Shown one piece after another: positions 49,005 through 59,502 of a stretch of 64,000 bases of DNA. Where the stretch lies: positions 558,001-622,000 of the forward strand of contig JAALGZ010000018.1 in the NCBI GenBank assembly GCA_015227615.1. Reading direction: 5' to 3'. A program made the translations under genes and the position numbers. Source of the stretch: Labyrinthula sp. Ha. Taxonomy: Eukaryota; Sar; Bigyra; Labyrinthulida; Labyrinthulaceae. The number at the start of each line of letters is the position of its first letter. The first letter of the stretch is position 1. A model generated the notes under the pieces. The model had not been told where the DNA came from, did not search any database, and worked only from the letters and a program-made list of their open reading frames with translations.

Positions 49005-50914
49005 ATGTTGGTTAGACAAGCACGGAAGGTTGTTAGGCCATTTACGTTGCAGAAGCTTTGGAAATCGACCAGTATAGCAGTTTCAGAAGACTTTGAACCT
49101 ATTGAGGAAGTGGATGACTTTAAGAAATATGGTGTGAACAAAGAAATCGCCAGAAACCTTAGAAACAACTCAATAACACAATTTTTTGAAGTGCAAAAGC
49201 GTGTCCTTGACGTTTCACCACTATCCTCTGAAGACTCAAAGGATTTAATTGTCCGAAGCTCCACAGGTATGCAATATATTTCAGCTCATATTTAGGGTCT
49301 GGAAAAACCTTGGCATTTGGTTTACCTTTTGCACACAAAGTTCTTGCTGAACGACGAACTCGATCAGTTGGAAAACCTACAGGACTTGTTCTAGCACCCA
49401 CTCGAGAGCTAGCTAGACAAGTTGAAGTAGAATTAAGTAAATATACTAAAGGACTTTTGAATGGAGTTGTCATATACGGTGGTGTTCCATATGAATCTCA
49501 GTTGGCTAAGATATTTTCAAAGGCAAACCCTGTTGATTATATTGTTGGAACTCCAGGTAGAGTAAAAGATTTAGTTCATGGAGGAAAACTTGATTTATCG
49601 TATGTAAAATCGGTTGTTTTGGACGAGGCTGATGAGATGTTGAGGCAAAACTTTAAAGAAGAACTAGATGAAATATTGGAAAATATGCCAGAAAAGGAGG
49701 ACAGATTAAACCTTCTCTTTTCAGCCACATTTGGAGACTCTGTAAGAAGACTAGCCCAAGAATATTTACGGTCAGGTGAAGAAGTTGAAAATATTAATCT
49801 GTTGACTTCAAAAGATTCTAAAATTCCTGATACAATTGAAATGAAGTATATTGTAGTTGGAATGAGAGCAAGACTCAATGTGTTAGGTAGAGTATTAGCT
49901 TCATTAAATCGAGACAATAAAAAGGCTATTGTATTTGCTAATACAAAAGCTGCATGTGAAGAAATATGTGGGAGTGATGAACTAGCTTCTTTTGGTGTAA
50001 GTGCAAACTCGTTGCATGGAGATATTTCTCAAGGATTGAGAGAAAAAACGTTGAGATCCTTTCGTGAAGGTGAAGCAAACTGTTTGGTAGCTACTGACGT
50101 AGCAGCAAGAGGTTTAGATATTCCTAATGTGAATATGGTAATCCACTATTTACTTCCTGATAAGTTGGAATCTTTTGTACATAGAAGTGGAAGAACAGGT
50201 AGAGCTGGAAATAGTGGAGAAAATATGGTTATTATGAGTGGACATATTGATGATATAACTCAGTTGAAGCATTTTGAAAAACAAACGGGAAGGACGTTTG
50301 CTCAAGTAACTGCTCCAACGAAGCTGTCTCTGGCACTCACACAGCTTCCTCAAATTGTAGACCAAATAAAAGTTAGTAGGGCAAAGCACGTGGATAAGGA
50401 GTTTATGCAGTATGCAGTTGAACTAGTAGAGGAATGTAGTTCTAAGGATGATAATTTGAATAAAGAAGAAGTAGTTACATTGGTTTCAAAGTTATTAATG
50501 AGTTCATGTGGAGTTGGGGAAGAAGAAAGTTCAGTATCATATATTAATGGAAATGAAGGCCTGACTTCAATATACATATCTTCACTTCCATTTAATAAAA
50601 TAAAGAACGCTGAGTCTCTAGTTAAAGTAGCAAACTCTGCACGTACGGATACAGATGAAGGTGTTGTTATTGATGTAGCTGATTGGTTTGCGGAAAACTC
50701 TCTTGATATTCTGAAGAGAAGTGGATTAGAGTGTGAATTAGTAACTGATCTTGAAACACCGCCAGTATTGCGACGTTCTGTAAGCAAATGGAGTGGAAGT
50801 AAGAAAAGTTCCCAGAAGTATGGAAGAGGAAGAAACCAAAGATATCAAAGTAAAGGAAAATATAGTTCCAATGGAAATAAATATAGGGGAAGAAATAAGA
50901 GATGGGAAAGATAA
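49005..50914 (+). CDS. DEAD-box RNA helicase, probably mitochondrial, two exons
   Basis: ATP-dependent RNA helicase. CDS joins 49005-49266 and 49296-50914, 626 residues. Motifs in order: STGSGKT (I, about 85-91), APTRELARQ (Ia, about 121), TPGR (Ib, about 172), DEAD (II, about 196-199), SAT (III, about 229), IVFANT (IV, about 299), ATDVAARGLDIP (V, about 352) and HRSGRTGRAG (VI, about 382). A GUCT-like region follows (GLTSIYISSLPF, about 510-600) and then an RG/K-rich RNA-binding tail (KYGRGRNQRYQSKGKYSS). This layout matches the DDX21 / plant RH3-RH9-RH53 group. The first 26 residues (MLVRQARKVVRPFTLQKLWK) are basic with no acid, fitting a mitochondrial presequence; targeting is inferred. 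The ATG is preferred over an upstream GTG frame. Confidence 0.93.
49267..49295 (+). other. DEAD-box gene intron, 29 nt, inside motif I
   Basis: GTATGC donor and TTTAG acceptor, phase 1, splitting the Walker A motif: ACA G / GG TCT GGA AAA ACC gives TGSGKT. An earlier AG at 49282-49283 is skipped. Retention puts the acceptor TAG in frame. Confidence 0.93.
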
Positions 50915-51040
50915 TGTATGTTATGGTAAACGACGTTTTTTGTAGATAATGAAGAAGAAGAAGTTTATATACGCTTAGTACTGAGTTAGAAAATACGTTG
51001 CAATTAAATTCCTTTGTTAAACTTAACTAGCTTAGTAAGA

Positions 51041-52105
51041 TTATTGTTTTAGACTTGCTTCTTTTATCTTAACTACGTTTTCTTTATTGACTTGTATATT
51101 ATTTAGAGAACTTTGACAGTCAGATATAAGAAACCAATGAAATAAAGTGGAATACTTTGGACTCTGTATTGAATTTCTAAAGTTAACCTGGATATTTTTT
51201 AAGCTGTTCGAATTTTCTAAGTAATATTTAAAGCCACCGAAAACATAGCGAGTATTTCTTCCAGGAGAAATAACTAGAGAGTCTATAGTTCCAGGTTCAA
51301 CCTGTATCATGTTCAACAAATATTCCACAATTAACTTGAGACAAATATGATCTGGTCCCATAGCACTTAACTCAAGTTTAACAAATGAATATTTTATATT
51401 TGGAAGAAGTTTAAAGAAATATCTTCCTGCCATAGTAAATCCAACGTCGATTGGCTGCTTGATTAACACTTTTTCTTTATTTCTGGTATTTGTAAGAAGT
51501 TTTTTCAGTATATCACAAGATGTAATTTTTTGCTTCAGGTCTTCGTAATGTGAAATATTTATTTTCTCACAATAAGATATACTAGAACAAATTTGTGGTT
51601 GCTCTAATATTAGAGTAAGCATTGAGTTAAGCTGCTTACCAGTATCTATTGATAACTTAGAATAAAAGTCTAATTTTGAGTTTTTAAACCTTTTCACAAA
51701 AAATAATATATTTGTTAAACTATTTTTTGCTAATTTACAAGTAGATGTATTGCACTTGTCGACATTAAGATTGAGCTTAATCCCAAGGGGAATACTTTGA
51801 CAAAGCAGGAAAGCGTCTTTTAACATAGCATCAAAAAAGCACCGTGTAAAGTTAAGGTTTATAGTTTCTATATCTCCTGATTTTATAATTTTGTTAATTT
51901 TGTTTTGTAAACTTTCTCTTGAAGAGTTTTCTTCTTTGTTTAAATATATTGGAACATAATACGGTGTTGGGAACTTAAAAGTGTCTTTGAACTCCTTGTT
52001 TTTCTTTGAGTTTCCTCCTCCAATACTTATTGAAAATACTTTTGTTATACGTAGAATAACCAATTGTACATAATATCCTTGTTCTTTTATTTGTGTTTTT
52101 ACCAT
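51041..52105 (-). CDS. hypothetical protein, 354 aa
   Basis: Intronless frame from ATG at 52105. The product is rich in Asn, Lys, Ile and Leu, with evenly spaced hydrophobic residues (for example IETINLNFTRCFFDAML, SFVKLELSAMGPDHICLKL, TIDSLVISPG), which could be a leucine-rich or solenoid-like fold, but no motif is firm. There is no signal peptide or membrane helix. Codon usage is more AT-biased than in its helicase neighbour, fitting a fast-evolving gene. It converges with the DEAD-box gene (126 bp). A 24-bp word shared with the NudC/DEAD promoter lies 42-65 bp upstream. Confidence 0.6.
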   Translation of the reverse strand: MVKTQIKEQGYYVQLVILRITKVFSISIGGGNSKKNKEFKDTFKFPTPYYVPIYLNKEENSSRESLQNKINKIIKSGDIETINLNFTRCFFDAMLKDAFLLCQSIPLGIKLNLNVDKCNTSTCKLAKNSLTNILFFVKRFKNSKLDFYSKLSIDTGKQLNSMLTLILEQPQICSSISYCEKINISHYEDLKQKITSCDILKKLLTNTRNKEKVLIKQPIDVGFTMAGRYFFKLLPNIKYSFVKLELSAMGPDHICLKLIVEYLLNMIQVEPGTIDSLVISPGRNTRYVFGGFKYYLENSNSLKNIQVNFRNSIQSPKYSTLFHWFLISDCQSSLNNIQVNKENVVKIKEASLKQ

Positions 52106-52397
52106 ATTTATGTTTTATCAATTGTTTTTATATTATGTCTGTTTTGGAATATTTCAAAATAAACAAAAGAGACATACTATAAATATTACATAATAAACTT
52201 CTCTATTGAAGCAAATTAATTAACCATATATATCAATACCTTGGTATAATAACAACTTAATATTAGAAAAAAATAAACTTAACTAAAACTTACAAAAAAT
52301 TGACAAGTTCGTACTTAAAAATTCATATAACTCAAGTTATGTATTCAGTAGTGCACACAAACAACTCTCGGTTTACCATCAAGGTAGAAAGAACAAG

Positions 52398-52682
52398 CTA
52401 GGAGAAGTTGGCTCTGTTCTGAGCAATTTGTCTCATTACAGTGTGGTAAAACTCTACTTTTTCAGTAATGTCGTTCATATGTTGAACTAGGTATACTATA
52501 GTCTGATGCAGATTTGCTTCCCTTAAAACTGCATGTTCATCCCAGGGTTCGTGACAGGTCAACGCAATATCTCTTAGAAGATATTCGATACGACTTATTA
52601 ATACTGCTATGAGTCTTTTTTCAGCAATAACGTCTTGGAGCATATTTTCCAGTGTTCTGCGAATTCTTTCGTTGGAATTCAT
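52398..52682 (-). CDS. small helical protein, 94 aa
   Basis: ATG at 52682 to TAG at 52398, intronless. Nearly the whole length is predicted helix with heptad-like spacing (RIRRTLENMLQDVIAEKRLI, then VYLVQHMNDITEKVEFYHTV), so a small coiled-coil subunit of a complex is likely. The family was not recognised. It is tandem with the 354-residue gene, 292 bp apart. The well-balanced composition argues for a real gene despite the size. Confidence 0.55.
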   Translation of the reverse strand: MNSNERIRRTLENMLQDVIAEKRLIAVLISRIEYLLRDIALTCHEPWDEHAVLREANLHQTIVYLVQHMNDITEKVEFYHTVMRQIAQNRANFS

Positions 52683-53499
52683 TTTTCAATATCTATGGTT
52701 GGATTTCTTTCTTCACAAGTTGGGTATATTAAATTCAATTACCTACATAAAATTTCAGGAGAGAACTAAGTTCTTTATTCTATTTCGGAATCAATTTTAT
52801 TTCATGTAATACATATGTTCTAGCTACGAAAAATAGAGAACGCTTCATTACAGAAGAGCGTGAAATACATGTACAACAAATAAGAAGTTGAACTTACCAT
52901 AGATTTCACATAGCTGATTCATTTTTAAACTTCAGAACAATATTCATAAAAGAAAATTGAATCCGTCGAAACTCCAAAGAATGTATATCTCAATTTCATT
53001 CATTTTCTTTATCTAATACATACTGGTAAAGAACAGAGTATTAAGTTATTCGCATACTTTTATATTGAGATAGAAACTTAGCTTAGGTTATACCAAAAAA
53101 AAATCTCGTTAACGTATATGTAAATTATCCAGACATAGTTTCGGTATTCACCCTAAGTAAACATACATGTTTTTTTCTACTATTAAGTACCGTCAGAAAT
53201 AGATAAGGGATTCTTTAATGCGTATTTATCGAGATAACAAGAGTTTCTCGAGAAGAGCTCTCTCGTTATCTCGCAAAACAGATATTTAGATAAAATCCTT
53301 CTCGAGAAGCTCTCGTTAAGACTCTCTCCTTAAACATGCCTAGATGCTTTATCCAACCACATGTGGATAAAAAGTCATGAACTACGGAATTTGGTTGGCT
53401 GAATTAGTGTCGGAAGAACTAATCAAAACTTAAAGATAATGGATCCCATAGTTTTAATTTTAATAGATTTGATTAACTGCTTATAGTTGAAATTAGGCC
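52683..53499. other. non-coding stretch, 0.8 kb, with a palindrome
   Basis: Upstream flank of the 94-aa gene. The one notable item is the 44-bp imperfect palindrome at 53230-53273; a related TTCTCGAGAAGCTCTCGTT word follows at 53303. Confidence 0.5.
53230..53273. repeat. imperfect palindrome (hairpin), 44 bp
   Basis: Arms CGAGATAACAAGAG and CTCTCTCGTTATCTCG enclose TTTCTCGAGAAGAGCT, itself containing the palindrome CTCGAG. Confidence 0.6.
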
Positions 53500-54115
53500 T
53501 TAGATTTGATTTATTGATAATTTATCAATAAAAGATTTCCCAATATTTATCTTATTGATTGATTCTGATAATTCCCAAATTATTTTGATTGTTTATTGAT
53601 TATCATTGATAATCAATAATGAATTTGGCCAAATGGCCTTTGGCTAAGCGGTCAAGAAAAGCTATATTTCATGTTGCCACCGTATGGAATTCTCCTAAGA
53701 ACGGAGCATATAACTAAAGTTTCTTAACGGTGGAACCTTATTTTACTGTAACAAAACTTTTTGCCAAATCTGTCCTGAGGTAGTACTAAAGCAGGAGCCT
53801 TACCGTTATACCGCAGCATAATGTTTCGTTAAGAAACCCAACATATCACCCTGCTTCATTCTATTACTGGTTATTCCTGGGTTATAAGGTCTATTTATTC
53901 GGATTTTCGTGCGGTACATGAGTAAAATATATGTTGCTGGGCCGTTTGGTTCCAAGGCCAGGTGGACCTATTTATTATTGATTATTATTTGATAATCAAA
54001 ATGAAAATTCTTTTATTGATAATCAATCAAAATGCAAATTCTTTTATTGATAATCAGAATCAAAATGATCATCAAATAATTATTGATAATTTTTATCAAA
54101 TCCGACCCCTAGTTG
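53500..54115 (-). mobile_element. longer relative of the 46.4-kb MITE
   Basis: The two halves of the 46434-46662 element occur here in reverse orientation, at 53500-53640 and 53960-54115, separated by about 320 bp (53640-53960) of unrelated, less AT-rich sequence. Either the middle is a later insertion, or this is the fuller element and the short copy is an internal deletion. The ends again read ATTTGAT... and ...ATCAAAT. The block lies directly beside the MULE-like relic, but a matching end on its far side was not found. Confidence 0.5.
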
Positions 54116-54189
54116 AAATACCAAAGAAGAATGTTTACATAACTTCTCAAACCTACTAACACGTCTTTTGAATTTCTTTTGAACCCTCA

Positions 54190-56090
54190 AAAAAATGTTC
54201 AAGAGCAATCTGGGTTTTAGACAGCGCTGTCTCCGAAGAAGTTCTCAATTCAAAGACAAGGGACGCTTTAAGCGCATGATGACAAGAACATCTACTCAAG
54301 AGGCTTTTTTACAGAGGAAGCAAAAATAATTAAGGTGCTCAGGTTAGATTTACATGTGCTATTAAGAGTAAACGCTATGTTGTCGAAGAATATCGCGATA
54401 CAAATCATAATTCCTAGATCCAGACTTTCAGTATAACCATGTTCACGCTAGCTTTGAATTTCAACTTTCTGAGGATAACAAGAGCACAGTAAGGAGCATT
54501 GGATCTGAAACGTTTTTTATGCCGTTAGTAAAAAAACATCATGTTAATCAAATTTGGGAGCAGAAGTTAGAAATCCGTCTTGTTTCACAGGTTGTTGAAC
54601 ACAGGCAGACTAACAAGTAGTTACAAAGAAGGGATGAGACAGCTGATGTAATTTTTATCTAAACTGAGAGCTGAAGGTGGATTTGGTAAAACTGTTTTTG
54701 AAAATATGATGGAAGTCTCTTCCTTGTTGCTTTAAACATTCAAGCGAAATTAAGTAAAGGTTACTGGTTGAATCAAAATGACTTCAGTCAAGTAGATTCT
54801 ACCCACAAAGTGCAAAAATATGTCATGAGATGCATGATATCTATTGGATTAGATAGTGTTGATAAATTTTGCTAACAATAAATATGCTTACTGGCCACTT
54901 AGGCTTCAAAGTACATCATTCGTTCATTTGAACACTTTTGGCTGAAGGAACTCATTATAGTCTTGATGAGTGATGGTGCAGCAGCACTTAGAGGTACATC
55001 AAAAGTTTAAAGATGAGCCATGTTGGCTACTAGAAACACCTAAAAGCGCTAATATTCTCTTCTCAAGAATCATTAAAAACTTTATAAAAAAAAGCATTCT
55101 GAGTCTAGTACAGTTTTACTGGAGGTCTAGAGTTCAAATGACGAATTTTGTAAGTATTTAAAAGGTAAGACAGAAAATATAATGCATCGAATAAGCCTTT
55201 GCATTTTACTTCACCTATATGAAAAATAAGCTTAAGTCCATCAAACTCTGTATTCATCGCAACATTACTGCAGGTTTTGTTTCAACTCAAAGAGCAGAAT
55301 AATATAATAATGTAGTAAAGTAAAAGCTCAACAAAAACCTCCCCTTATCATGTCAAGACTATGGAATATAACTAGCCACGATATCCCCCTATCAACTGAA
55401 GAGGCGCCATGGAAAAACTATCCTAGATTTGAAAAAGTTGATCCTCTCAAAAAATAAGTATGGTCCATTCGCAGAGAAAGTGCTAACTCCACAGCTTGAG
55501 AAGGCATAACATTTTAACTTCAGCTTGACGTCACCAGTGTGACATGGAATGTGGAAGAGCCGAAGTAAAATTTTTGGAAGACTTTAGAACGCAGACCTGA
55601 ACATGAAGCACCAACCTACATCAAAGCTTATTTTGTTCTCTGTACATGTCCTGCAAACACATTGTCATCATTTTCGCACTGGTTGGGAACGGGCTCTTCT
55701 TGGATGCGTTTGATCTTTCTGGGAGATCGCTAATAAGAAGTCACCCTATATATAGAAATGACTGCAAAAAAAGCTGGCCTTCTTCCCGTAAGAGCAACAA
55801 AAAAATTGCTACATTTCTTTGGCCTGGACACAGTGCATCTATATTATTAATCCCGTTAATGCAAAATCTGAACGAGAGAGGCTGCGAGGTTGTGGATCTT
55901 TCATTATCAACTGAACATGATTAAAAGGTGACTAAAGCAATACTTCGCGCTCATAGGAATTGCAGCATAAGAGGCGAAACCGGGTTTCTGCTAGCTGTAA
56001 CACCTGCAGATTTTGTGGCAGCATCCGAACCTCAGAACTTTTTATCATTAAACAAGCGATCTGAAAAATTAACCGGAATAGAACGAAACA
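54190..56090 (+). pseudogene. decayed MULE/FAR1-like DDE transposase
   Basis: Plus-strand frames, broken by many stops and shifts, show the family's parts in order: GAQVRFTCAIKSKRYVVEEY with TNHN (54340-54411), like the FAR1/MULE zinc region's WxVxxFxxxHNH; SQVDSTHKVQKYVMRC (54788-54835), the first catalytic Asp block; IVLMSDGAAALRGTSKV (54957-55009), the second Asp block, 58 residues on; and FVLCTC then SCKHIVIIFALVG (55632-55688), a SWIM zinc finger (CxC...CxH) shortened between its halves; CRFCG near 55998 may be the terminal zinc knuckle. The third catalytic acid was not located. It is a dead DNA transposon, or a domesticated gene that decayed. Confidence 0.55.
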
Positions 56091-57879
56091 AGAGGTAACA
56101 CCTATTGCGCAAATGGTGAAGAAGACTATGACCATAGAACCCGGAGCAAACGTTGTTCTTTTCGGAATAGTAAATAATAAACCTTCTGCCTCAGTCACAT
56201 TCATTTTTACCAATCAAATGATATCTCCACAGTTAGATTTTAAACGAAAACGGTAACCCTAGCCCCTCAGTGGCTTATTTTTCCAAATCTTGACACTAAT
56301 CCCAAAACCCATCTTGTGCTGAAGTTATAGATCCTTCTCTTTACTATGCAATATAAAATGTACATACCATCTCTTTTGAATTCTAAATTTTCTGTTTTCC
56401 AAATGTAATACTACTTAGGTAAACTACTTTTATGAAGATGTGTTTCTTAGATAAATCATTGTCTTTTCTTTCCTATGAAGTAATTTATATCCATTTCATA
56501 AAATTATCCTTTGTGAACTTAATTAACTAGCTTTTTAGTGTCACTGTATCTTAATTGAAGCTTTATAAAATTGGAAGCACGCATGATGTCGGTCTTGATT
56601 TTTTTGGGGGGGAATGAACAAGCGAGCCTGAAACCGAGTGTAGCTAAAAACAGCTTTCCAAAAGATAGTCCAGTATGTCGAAAGCAACTTAATGCGACAG
56701 TATCGAAAAATTACTTATCCTAATTTAATGTACAAGGTTTGCCATCGTCTTTAAAGGTAATGAAGATACGCACGATAGACATGATGATTTCTTGTGATCC
56801 ATAAATCACTTCCCGATTTAATATGTTTTTGAGAAGAGTACCTCAATAGTATAAATTCATTTCATGTATACATCAAACTTTGTTTCATAGATACAAAAAA
56901 TTCTGATATCCTGAAAAATAGACCTATTACTCATACTGCGCAAATATAAAACAGCTACGGTAAGCAACAAGAAAATAGTCATGAAGTTGTTACAAAACTT
57001 TTTATCATAGTTAGATCCCCTCTCTATCCTTTTTGGTGATTAAAGTTTATTCATTCAAACAAGTTTTTGTTATTAGGCCTGACTTGCCAGGTCTTGCCTT
57101 CAAGTTGGAATATATAATTTCGAGTTTGGCAGATCTTACAAAATATTGTTACATACCGTTACTTATCGTGTTTATCGTACTTCCTGGTAACTACCCCTAA
57201 TTCTGCTGATCGGTAAATCGTCACTTCCCCTTAACGGTAGTATCGATAAAGAAAGTCTTGCAAAACCGAATGTCGAAAGTTACCGTTAAGTTAAGTAAGA
57301 ACTGCTAGTTTCAAAGAAAACAGCTTTCAGGAAAAAATAGATTCTTGGTAGCTGTACAGGCTCTCATATTACATTTTTCGAGAGATTATGATCAAACACT
57401 ATCTTCGAAGATAGCTTGATGCGTTAACATGCTGGTAATGAAGGATGGATGCTCTGGTGGGAGGTTCATAAGTGATGATCTCTGAAAGTCTTGCCATGGA
57501 ACACTAAACTCATGAAGCGTTTGTAGTAGAATTTACTTTCTGAAGGACATATACAACTGTCCTATCGCAATTTCACAGCGAAAATTTATTTTTTTGCTCA
57601 TCTAGTATCATCTCTGAACATGAAGTCTAATTAAACAGCAATTACTTAGTAAATTTCTTCATTAGTTCATATTGATTTTTACTGAAATATTGCTTTCTAG
57701 TTCTTTGATAGTATTTATCATAATAAAAACACTCTTACTTTATTATACTCAAACTCCCCAAAAAAATCTCATTGTTCTCTGGGAGAACAAGAAGCAAATT
57801 ATTCTGGTGCAATTTATTCAAGATGAACGAATAGTAACAGAGTTATAGAAAAAGTGCCAAGTAAAAATCCTCGATCCTG

Positions 57880-58095
57880 ATGAGAGATCTATCCAGGTCT
57901 GAAATAGAAAAATGTATTTCAGAAACTACAACTCATGTCTGTACTCGTGGCACTGAATGGTACATTTCAACGTCGATGGGCTCTAAGTGCGAGATTTGTA
58001 CCTACGCAATACACTCATTTACCGTAGAGAGTTATAATGAAGTATGTTTAAAACTTAGTTTTAACGACAGTGGAGCCAGATATATCTCGTTTTAA
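57880..58095 (+). CDS. small hypothetical ORF, 71 aa
   Basis: ATG-to-TAA frame, MRDLSRSEIEKCISETTT at the start and KCEICTYAIHSFTVESYNEV in the middle, four Cys in all. Composition is coding-like but it stands alone in a repeat-bearing region and has no recognisable family. It may be a remnant of a mobile-element protein. Confidence 0.2.
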   Translation: MRDLSRSEIEKCISETTTHVCTRGTEWYISTSMGSKCEICTYAIHSFTVESYNEVCLKLSFNDSGARYISF

Positions 58096-59196
58096 ATGTG
58101 GCTTTGTACAGACATTTCGGCAATGTTTCTGCGTATTTATTGGTTCCATAAATTTGTGAAGTATATATCATACTACTTGTACTTTTATCCAGTAGGAGCA
58201 GCGTGATAACACCCTCTTTATTCTGACACCATAGTTTAATTTTTCCAGCTCTTGCTTTTACCTTCGGCGAGCACAATTTGGTCCAGACTAACCAATAGAA
58301 GATAAACTAAAATGTTTTTGAATTGGCATATAACTATTTTTCTGGGATATTTACTATGGCAACTTAGTAATAGTTTCTACTAGTAATGAGCACCCTCGTG
58401 CATATATTCGGTTCGTTCCAGAAAAACAATTGGTAACGTGAAGAAATAGTTTCGAGGTGATATAGCGTTTCCTTCTGAAATAGTTGCCAAGTCTATTTTA
58501 TCAAGACTTGAGTTAGAGTACAAAACAAATAGCAGTGAAGAATAGTTGATTTTTTTAGAATAAATTAGACGTAGGTAACCAAAGAATAAACTTTTATAAC
58601 TCGTATTATTGGGTATATAATTAAAGTACTTAGACAATGTATCGGAGGCTCTAAAATCAGTCTAAGGTAAATTGGTGCTATTTCTACCACTCTTTTCGCT
58701 CCCTGTTCAAAGGAGATAGGTTGAAGTGAGTATTAATGAGGAGGATATATAGGAGTTCCTTTATTTATTCTATTTAAACCTAATATAATACGCATATTAT
58801 GAAAGTTGATAATCGCACAACGCGGTTAACTTAGAGTTGTAAGAGCATTACGACAGAACATTCATTCCCGTTTCTTCTAAAGTCAAGATATGTACTGCCT
58901 ATTTCGTCTTCAGAGCTCAAAAATTAGAGAAAACCATGTAAGATGCACTAGAAAACTGGTAATAAAAAGAGAAATGCTGTGAATATTAGTTGTTCTCTCC
59001 TGAGTATGTATCCAGGGTTAATACACTTGACTCTTAAAATCAAAATATTTACTAGCTAGTGCAAAAACTAAGAAACAGAAAAGATATCATACCATGTTAA
59101 ATGTTAAATATCAAAAAAACCTTAAGCAAAAATATTTTTAAATCATATTTTGATGGTCTGGTTATAGATAACACAATCGTTTCGCTCAGGTAGTTG

Positions 59197-59268
59197 TAAA
59201 CCAGGCATAGGTATAATGGTCAAAACTTTTGCTTATATGAGTGAGAAAACCACGGGTTCAATTGGGAA
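59197..59268 (+). other. tRNA-like relic
   Basis: GGCATAGGTATAATGGTCAA resembles a tRNA D-arm/A box and CCACGGGTTCAATTGGG resembles a T arm/B box, about 45 bases apart. Acceptor and anticodon stems do not pair, so it is a pseudogene or SINE fragment at best. Confidence 0.3.
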
Positions 59269-59502
59269 AAAAATTAACTGTTCTAATAAACTGTGCAGTT
59301 TTGCAGCATATTAAATATTTGTGATATCATATGAATCTTTCTGCAAGCAATACCAATAATTTCATCGTTTAGGTTGTCTCTATTAAAATTTGCTTTTCAA
59401 TATGGTATTACTGTGCCTTCGAGAAGCAAAAACTGCTAGAACTCTAGAGCGGGAAATTATGTTTAGTTAAATTCAATTGCTAAGCTTACACTTCTATTTC
59501 AA

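Larger units (their letters stand above)
56091..59502. other. non-coding stretch, 3.4 kb
   Basis: AT-rich. Contains a cluster of CCGTTA/TAACGG words around 57160-57300 (MYB-like core), the small ORF at 57880 and a tRNA-like relic near 59197. No other gene is seen upstream of the ankyrin/TRAF gene. Confidence 0.4.
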
